Assembly (NCBI GenBank): GCA_028673005.1
Contig: CM054114.1
Location: 18,599,137-18,663,136, forward strand
DNA length: 64,000 nucleotides
From: Tanypteryx hageni
Lineage: Eukaryota > Arthropoda > Insecta > Odonata > Petaluridae
Direction: 5' to 3'
This document shows positions 57,112-64,000 of this stretch, one piece after another. The position numbers were made by a program, and so were the translations under genes. Positions within the stretch are counted from its first letter, which is position 1. Every line of letters begins with the position of its first letter. The notes under the pieces are model-generated. The model saw only the letters and a list, made by a program, of their open reading frames with translations, made no database searches and was not told the origin of the DNA.

Positions 57112-57410
57112 ACTCGACGAGGCATCAGGATCGCATTGAAGCGATGGATGTTATAGAAGGGCCGCATTAGCATTACAGTTGTTTAATAAGGGCAAGTGTT
57201 GCGAAAACGGACTTTATCTAAAAGATTTTACGTCTTTTTTACCATTAAAACTAATTTAGAAAACGCGTTTTATTGTGCCTCAATAACTATGACAGAATCT
57301 TATCTGCTTTTTACAAAAATAAAGTATTTATAGGAAATCTTGAGCGATTTAGTTCAAACAAACATCCGGACTACAGTTAAGCTAGTTTGACACGCCTGCA
57401 TTATTGTTAC
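57112..57410. repeat. Dispersed repeat A, copy 2 (uninterrupted)
   Basis: Continuous match to the outer parts of the 18-880 copy, running through actttatctaaaagatttta where copy 1 has its insertions. Confidence 0.7.
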
Positions 57411-57419
57411 TTATTAAAA

Positions 57420-58020
57420 TTTCGTCCGTGCAAATTTTGGTTCCAGAACAAAGGTGACAATATACGATTACGTAAATGTCTGTATAATGTGAAAAAGGCA
57501 AAGTTAACAAAAGAAACAAAATTTCTGCTCATTGAAAAATAACTGTTAATCCAGGGATGCACAAAGTCCTTGATGCCCGTTTGGCCCACATAGGATTTGA
57601 CAACATGAGTTTAATATTTTAAAAATCTTAAAATTTTAATGTGATAATCCATAAAGTCTCCATTATAGAAGGGAACTGAAATACAGTCAAACGGAAATGA
57701 AATTAACAAAAATGAGGTAGACTAGTTACTTCTTATAAAAGTAGGATAGTTGCAGTGATTTTTATGAGGGCGTTTTGATAAATGGAAAACAATCTCGAGT
57801 ATAGCCAAATCACATCCTTCTCCGGTAAGAAGCAGTTGTCGACTAACAGTCTATTGACGTCGTTTTAATATTGCTCTTCACTTGTTTTCTTGATTACGCG
57901 AGTTTAGTGCTTCAGTTTTTTCGTTTTTTGATATGACATCTGCGGATGCAGTTCTGTCTCTTAAGATGGAGAAAGTGACAGTGGAAAACATTTGATCATA
58001 AATAACACAATCTGATGTAA
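57420..58020. other. No gene seen
   Basis: AT-rich sequence without features. Confidence 0.4.
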
Positions 58021-58024
58021 ATAA

Positions 58025-58150
58025 AAACGGATGTTGTAAATTTCCACTAGACAAATTTATTTCGACCGGTTTTGCCTATTGTAGCATTTCGTTTTCATTT
58101 ACATTATGAAATCTTTCCACAAAGCCGAGCATTCCCAAGTGAAATTTGTT
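58025..58150. repeat. Relative of the 12.8 kb palindromic element
   Basis: ttgtaaatttccacta, then cgaccggttttgcctattgt, then ctttccaca and cattcccaagtg parallel 12.80-12.95 kb, but the second palindrome arm is lost. Confidence 0.55.
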
Positions 58151-58159
58151 AACACAATT

Positions 58160-59440
58160 TATTTTATGTTTGGTGAAAGTGAAAAGTAAATCCTAACATT
58201 CTAAAGTTTGTTAATTTTAAATTGTTTGGCCCTCAGCTAAGTAAATACCCTCAAATGCAGTCCGCGGATATAAAAGATTTGCCTATCGGTAGTTTAATCC
58301 TTTTTTTGTCTTCTAACGTCTTGTCTTTCAACGTGTATCGTATCCTGAAAATTTCCTATCATTAGATAATTATTTTATTAATTGTGATTCGGATTGGAAA
58401 TTTGATTGGTCATCAAATTCAAAGCACAATCGTTTGTGTTCAAACCAACTAGTGAAATTATAAATTTAATGACTCGATGTTTTATTCAAATAAAGTTAAA
58501 TTTTATAGCCGTACTGAAGAAATGATAACGTATTTACTCCGAATCAACGCAATGAACATTTTATTAGTATCTCAACTCACTCAAATTAAATGGAGTTATT
58601 CTACCGCGAGGCAAGTATTGCATTGTATGTGATCTGAATCATTTACAGAAGAATCTGTGCTGTGCATATAAGCAGCAATTCTTGTAGTGATATATAAACA
58701 TACCGTAAAGTTCTCAAAAATATTAAATTTATTTTAGAGAATATGCTATTTATCGCAATAATGGGGTGGAGCAGCATAATTTCTTCTGTGAAATATTTAA
58801 ATGACTTTATAGGGACTAATATATCGTGAGATATTGTTTGTTTTATATATTTTTATAGGACCACTTCTATGATGTAATACAGACGATTACGTGACTGAAG
58901 TTTTCATAAATATATTTGGTACAAACAGAATACGATGCTTGAAGAAGATGATTTATAATGTCATTTTATAAAATAGTTCATTGACGAATTGTTTTAATAA
59001 TATTTTTCATATGAAAAGGCTCAAATTTTTAGCAGTAAAATCGCAGTTTAAATTTGAATACTGATAAAACGCAATGGTACGTAGACGAAGCTGATTTATG
59101 CCCTCACTCGAGGGCTGCTTGGATAACTTATATACTATATCTGTTGGGTTGCGGCTGGATTGATATAATGAAAATGATTAGACATAAGAACCAAGTTTTA
59201 AAAAAATTGGTTCTCGAAAAACTATACGATACTTAAAATTTTAAGCGATTTTGGTAATAACGCAATATCAATTTTTTTCTGGTTAACGTCAACTCTTTGA
59301 AGCGTAAGAACAAGAACTGTAGGATGTTTTCTCATTTGGGTCCGGATTGGATAACGGCCGTGAACTTTGAAACCCGGATGATCCAACAACCTGGAAGACG
59401 TGAGTACAAATAATTTACTGCAATTTCCGTGCATATATAT
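58160..59440. other. No gene seen
   Basis: AT-rich sequence; short open frames without features. Confidence 0.4.
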
Positions 59441-59447
59441 ATAATAT

Positions 59448-59489
59448 TGTATATATATATATATATATATATGCAAGTACCTTCAACTA

Positions 59490-59539
<50 letters not shown>
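59448..59539. repeat. (TA)n tracts around a family V core
   Basis: Two TA tracts flank gcaagtaccttcaactagta, which inverted is tactagttgaaggtacttgc, matching the start of the family V copies at 61.62 and 62.67 kb. Confidence 0.7.
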
Positions 59540-59545
<6 letters not shown>

Positions 59546-59674
59546 AAGGAGCGAGGCCCTGGGGATGTCGAAGCGACACACGTAAAATAATACTAAAAAC
59601 AACACAGAAACATAACGTAAGCTAGCGTTTACTGTAGTGCGCTGTGACACGTGTGGTATCATTAATATTCAATA

Positions 59675-60756
59675 ATGCCGTTTACATTTTCAAATGAAGA
59701 GCATGCGGATATGTACTTCGTGTACGGGTTTTGCGATGGAAACTCCGTTGCTGCCGTTAACGAATATCAATGATGATTTCCACAAAGAAGAACACCAGAT
59801 CGACGTACTTTCATTCAAGTTCACCGACATTTACGAGAAAATGTTTCATTTCCGTGTGTGCCTTTGAGAACTGAACGTCCAGTACAAGTTAATTCCGATG
59901 AGGAGGAAAACATTATTCAAATGGTTCAGCGAAGGAATGTCCGCCCGCCTCACGTTCCGCGAATGAGAGTCTGGCAAACATTACACGATGAGGGACTTGA
60001 TCCATATCATATCCAGCAAGTTCAGCATCTTCAACCCGGGGATATGGCTAGGCGGTTGAAATTCTGCCGTTGGTTAAATGCTCACCCCCACCTGAAACGT
60101 TACATCTTGTTCATGGACGAGGCACAGTTTACTCTTGATGGAATAAACAACACGAGAAACTATCATTTATGGGCTCGCGAAAATTCTCTCTGAACAGGTG
60201 AAAGCTACTTCCAACTCCGTTTTTCAGTGAACGTGTGGTGTCGTGTCATAAGGAGCCAGCTGGTTGGACCGTACCTCTTCTTGCCACGTCTGACAGGTGC
60301 CATTTATGCTGATGTTTTGGAAAATGAAATTCCGGGTCTCTTAGAAGACATTCCTCTTCAAATATGACTTCAGATGTACTACCAGCATGACGGGGCACCC
60401 CACATTTTAGTAGGAACGCTATGCTGTATCTAAACAAGAAGTTCCCTAACCGATGCATCGGTCGTGGCGGTGCGCAGGATTGGCCACCGAGGTCTCTGGA
60501 TCTCACTCGATCGGATTTCCATGAGTGGGGGCAAATGAAAAACATTGTGTATGAAGCCAAAGTGAGCACGAAGGAAGAAGTTATTCAGCTAATTTTCGAT
60601 GCTACGAGGCGCATTAATAACACTGCAGTTCTTCGTGCTGATTCACGTTCCCTACTCAAACAGGTCAGATTGTGCATCCAAGCTGAAGGCGGCCATTTTA
60701 ACAATTGTTGTAACAATGGATTAAGTAACAATGTAAACGAAAGATTATTTAAATAA
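59675..60756 (+). pseudogene. Mariner-type DDE transposase pseudogene
   Basis: Starts at ATG 59675 with FSNEEHADMYFVYGFCDGN, a DNA-binding N-terminus of an insect mariner-like family. The core shows FMDEAQFTLDG (first catalytic Asp at 60116-60118), QHDGAP (second Asp at 60389-60391) and WPPRSLDLTRSDF (third acidic residue near 60514). Defects: tandem TGA TGA at 59771-59776, TGA at 60191-60193, TGA at 60365-60367, and a frameshift at about 60395-60420, after which the last 111 codons (60421-60756) continue in another frame. D-D spacing is 90 residues. The family is clear; the copy is dead. Confidence 0.88.
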
Positions 60757-60965
60757 TACATTTTTCAACAATTAACAATGCATACGAATAATTATTTAAA
60801 CAATGCATTTTTCAGCCATTAAGTTGTACAAATCAAAGTACGAGATAATTACAATCGCCCGTGGCTCTGTGACAAATGAGACCCCTGTTCATATGACGTT
60901 TTTTACTCAAAATCACTTAAGGAATAAGATCTCGAAGTTATGACACAAAGTCATTTGGCACCCTG
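59675..60965 (+). mobile_element. Tc1/mariner-type transposon, decayed
   Basis: A transposase pseudogene followed by a 3' end that, inverted, reads cagggtgccaaatgactttg and is followed by ta, as expected for a TA-targeting element. The 5' terminus was not found; the sequence upstream is (TA)n and unrelated DNA, so the left end may be lost. Confidence 0.75.
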
Positions 60966-61500
60966 TATACAGTTCATCAACCCTCGTAAATGAGTTTTTT
61001 ATTTAATAAAATATATCGCGTTTTAAAATTATGACGTCATCATATGTATACGTCTTTCGTTAAAATAAATGGGACAATAAAAGTTTCCCTATTAAAAGGA
61101 ATTAAAGTGATGCTATTATAATACGCATTGCCAAATCCCATTGAAAATCATTGTCCTGGTTGCTATGGTAGTTGAAGTTATTTATTGTATAGCATCTGCT
61201 TTTTTCCGATTAAAAGCATATTTCTTCTTCAATTCGGCACCAATTAGAATTTAGTCTTAAAAAGTAAGAAACGTCATTTTTTAGCAATAAAAATGCTTTC
61301 GTCCCGAATTTCTATCTGAATTATAGCTAATTTTAAAATGCAAATTTATGGCACTCTGCACAGATTTTCATGGAACATTGGGGTTATAAATATCCCACTA
61401 AAAATTAAAACATTTGGAATTTTCGATTTTTCTGGTTAATTATACCTAATAATATATCATCCTGCCAAATTTCATGTCCGTGGTATATATAGAAGGACCT
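60966..61500. other. No gene seen
   Basis: AT-rich sequence; may include the upstream part of family V. Confidence 0.35.
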
Positions 61501-61555
61501 TGGTTTATATACATATATATATATTCATACACACACACATATATGAATATATATA

Positions 61556-61624
<69 letters not shown>

Positions 61625-61900
61625 CTCTGGTAGAAGGTGCTTGCATACTGCAAGCATTCCATCTCACCTAGAAAAAAACATTAATTTCTCGGAGAGATAT
61701 TTCTTTCATTCCCAAAGATTTCTCCTCTGGACTGAATTTCGTTTTTTCATTATGGAACAATAATGGAGTAAGACAATCACTAATTTTTGCAATTTTAGAA
61801 ATATTATACTTTTTCCACATTGGCACACATTTCTGCCAAATTTTAAATTTATAGCACAATTAGAAGTGATATAACATTTATCTAATTGTTTCAATTTAAA
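61500..61900 (+). repeat. Family V, copy 1, with (TA)n head
   Basis: A long TA tract (about 61545-61617) is followed by gtagaaggtgcttgcatact, then cattccatctcacctagaaa, then attatactttttccacattg, then tagcacaattagaagtgata. The order matches copy 2 at 62.62-62.95 kb throughout. Confidence 0.85.
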
Positions 61901-62035
61901 TAATTTTTAACGGCCGCAATTACGATTTCATGGATACATTGATATGTTTATTCGTTTATTTAGACTAAGCTCTAAATAACTTAAACGTTTCAGCCCCGAA
62001 CTCGCTACGTAGTGTCTAAACATTTACCTACGTGA

Positions 62036-62416
62036 TGGAATAATGCGATCCGTAGATCCTATGCAGACAGGCATAAGCTGTTAAGTTGGGAATAATTTTG
62101 AAACGAGAAAAAAATCTGCTATGATCGGGAATCGAGCCCGGTCTTCAACTTGCCGGGTGGATATTCTACCACTGAACTATAGTAGCAGATCAATTATTTC
62201 GTTTCTGAATGCGGATGTTTTCTTGGTTGTGACGGAACTAGCCAAGCTAGTATCAAACTGCACCAACGGCTGTCCTCGAAGAGATACATCGAAGAAAACT
62301 CCTCCCTCTCAAACGGTGAGATTGCCAAGCAAGAAATTGATGGAATAATGCGATCCGAAGATCCTATGCAGACAGGCATAAGCTGTAAAGTTGGGAATAA
62401 TTTTGAAACGAGAAAC
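62036..62416. repeat. tRNA-Gly-like repeat locus with 75-bp direct repeats
   Basis: tggaataatgcgatccg, then agatcctatgcagacaggca, then gggaataattttgaaacgag occurs at 62036-62110 and again at 62341-62416. The first copy leads into a tRNA-like core; the second does not. This layout is the 21.8-22.1 kb family in a different arrangement. Confidence 0.8.
62118..62189 (-). pseudogene. tRNA-Gly-like pseudogene, third copy
   Basis: Minus strand gctactatagttcagtggta, then gaatatccacccggcaag, then ccgggctcgattcccgatc to atagc. The B-box has changed to ggctcgattcc and the acceptor stem pairs poorly, so it is more decayed than the 21.8 kb copy. Confidence 0.6.
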
Positions 62417-62613
62417 CTTGAATATTTGTTTAAACAATTTTGTATTTTTAGCGGCCGCATGATAGAAAATTTACAAGATTTTCGTTTTTTTCTAGTCGGT
62501 TTTGCACAAAATCCTACCTATGTCAAAAAATTCGAATCTCCAGATCTTCTGGTAGTGCTTAAACATTAGTATCCTTCTATATGTATGTTATATGTTACTC
62601 CTCTGTAAGGAAC

Positions 62614-62616
<3 letters not shown>

Positions 62617-62673
<57 letters not shown>

Positions 62674-62950
62674 TAGTAAAAGGTGCTTGCATTCTCTAAG
62701 AGCATTTCATCTCACCTTGAAAAAACATTATCAGTGAGGTATTTCTCTATTAGAAATATTTTTTCATTCAAAAGATCGCACCTCTGCTCTGAATTTTGAT
62801 ATTTTTTTATGGAACATTACTGGAGTAAAACAATCCCTAAAAATATTCTTTTTAGAATATTATACTTTTTCCATTCCATTCCTCCAAAATCATGAAGTTA
62901 TAGCAAATCTAGAAGTGAAATAACTTTTATTTTTTTAATTAAATATCGTT
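62617..62950 (+). repeat. Family V, copy 2, with (TA)n head
   Basis: TA tract 62617-62672, then ctagtaaaaggtgcttgcat, then agcatttcatctcaccttga, then attatactttttccattcca, then tctagaagtgaaataact. Aligned with copy 1 for about 270 bp. Confidence 0.85.
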
Positions 62951-64000
62951 TACATCTGTCTTATCATCTTCATGAAGATTTTCAAATGTTTATTTTTGCA
63001 TATGCGCTAAACGCTAATGACACTATTAATAAGTTATAATTATTAATTCCATGATATATAAATTGTTTACAGGTTATTGCAATCATTTGAATTAAGATGC
63101 TTAAGCAAGTCTTCTTTAACATCCCATTTCCAACTTACTTGGTCTCACCATTTTTTACAAACTATGCATTGCCTATGAATGTTGATACATTGGTTGGACT
63201 ACTATGTGTCTGGCCCCTCCCTACAGATCTTTCTGGCATGGGTGACCCTACCAGGAGCATTTGCTCCAGCCAGTATAGCTCTCTATTTCCTTGGGACACA
63301 CAAACCCTCTCGCCACGGTAAGGCTGTAGTCTTAGAGAGGGAAACTAACTACAATTTACATTTTTTAAATTGTTTTTGACTTTTTAAGAGTATTTAATAA
63401 TATATAACAAAGAATACTTATATCATATTTATTGGACTAAACAACTACAAATATGCATACGTTATTCTATATTTTAATCAGTGCTATAAATTATAATGAA
63501 AAGCATTAGTGGAACCAAATAAAAAAAGGACTTGTCTTCCCAATGCAACTTCCAGCTCTTTCGGTAGTTTTTGTTGCCATGGGGATGACTGGGTTACAAT
63601 GTTAATGAACTGAAACAGTAAACAATACTGTTAGACCATATCATATCAGTGACATGTTTTTAAAAAATCTAGAGAAATTACTTATACCTTTTCATTATAT
63701 GAAAATAAAGAATAATGTGTTATAATGAAATCCAAAATAATGGACTAATATGATATATACATTATGTACAATCTATGTACAGAATAAAGAATCTCCTTTA
63801 TTACCAGTATAAGATGTGAAAGTAGTATTATGAGTATAAATTAAGGAAAAGCTATCTAAGTATGCTAAAGAAGGGAGTGGTATACAATATAAACTGTGTG
63901 ACCTATTTTATCTCCAGATATTCTGTTACTTGGGACTAAAGTGCATACATGGTCACGATTTCTAACTCTACCTAATTCTAACAACAACTGTCCATGTGCA
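62951..64000. other. Mostly AT-rich; one conserved-looking repeat trace
   Basis: 63205-63345 (ctggcatgggtgaccctacc, then aggagcatttgctccagcca, then acacacaaaccctctcgcca) resembles a sequence I recall from many animal dispersed repeats, possibly a LINE or SINE 3' region. No coding gene recognised. Confidence 0.3.

Noticed and set aside
61446..61671. YIYIYI-rich small proteins over TA tracts (also at 24.1, 33.2, 54.6 kb)
   Set aside because: Translation of (TA)n; not genes.

Overview
This is AT-rich eukaryotic DNA, most likely from an arthropod and probably an insect. I base that on the transposon types present: an RTE-like LINE, a Tc1/mariner transposase of a family I know from insects, hAT elements with BED and hATC domains, a piggyBac remnant, and (GTCY)n- and (TA)n-associated dispersed repeats. 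There are no bacterial features: no operons, no dense ORFs, no ribosome binding sites. I recognise no intact protein-coding gene. The only gene that looks complete and functional is a tRNA-Arg (anticodon UCG) at 53.9 kb on the minus strand. One weak candidate host exon lies near 36.4 kb (minus strand). The window reads as intergenic or intronic DNA built from transposon layers, with CpG-containing islands of non-repeat sequence between them.

Layout. 0-10.3 kb: a dispersed repeat broken by a hAT-like element and a tRNA-Ser-like SINE; families Y and X; a 24-bp tandem repeat; a long-TIR element (E1) at 6.57-7.15 kb; a 5'-truncated RTE-like LINE at 8.9-9.9 kb. 10-18 kb: pyrimidine-rich and purine-rich islands, a palindromic element at 12.8 kb, families W and Y, a hAT-like MITE at 14.4 kb, and a long-TIR element (E2) with an internal 37-bp minisatellite at 17.27-18.03 kb. 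18-30 kb: unique sequence, hAT ends, an inverted pair of tRNA-Gly-like sequences at 21.8-22.0 kb, a hAT transposase C-terminus next to a 4 x 50 bp tandem array at 25 kb, and a repeat at 29.3 kb carrying a TA-flanked MITE whose empty site exists at 27.2 kb. 30-43 kb: a deleted hAT transposon inside a (TA)n tract, an internally deleted piggyBac element between TTAA sites, a tRNA-Arg pseudogene split by a transposon with a perfect target duplication, GTCY-associated repeats, and a LINE fragment with ORF1 esterase-like and ORF2 endonuclease-like pieces. 43-59 kb: largely unique AT-rich DNA, a 16-bp pyrimidine minisatellite of about 0.7 kb, the tRNA-Arg gene, and the uninterrupted paralogue of the 0-0.9 kb repeat. 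59-64 kb: a decayed mariner transposase, two copies of a (TA)n-headed repeat, and a second locus of the tRNA-Gly-like repeat.

Nothing here forms a pathway. The interest is structural: paired copies within the window let several insertions be read against their own empty or uninterrupted relatives, and two unrelated elements (E1 and E2) share the same plan of long terminal inverted repeats around degenerate tandem repeats. All family assignments are from reading motifs by eye; no database search was run.
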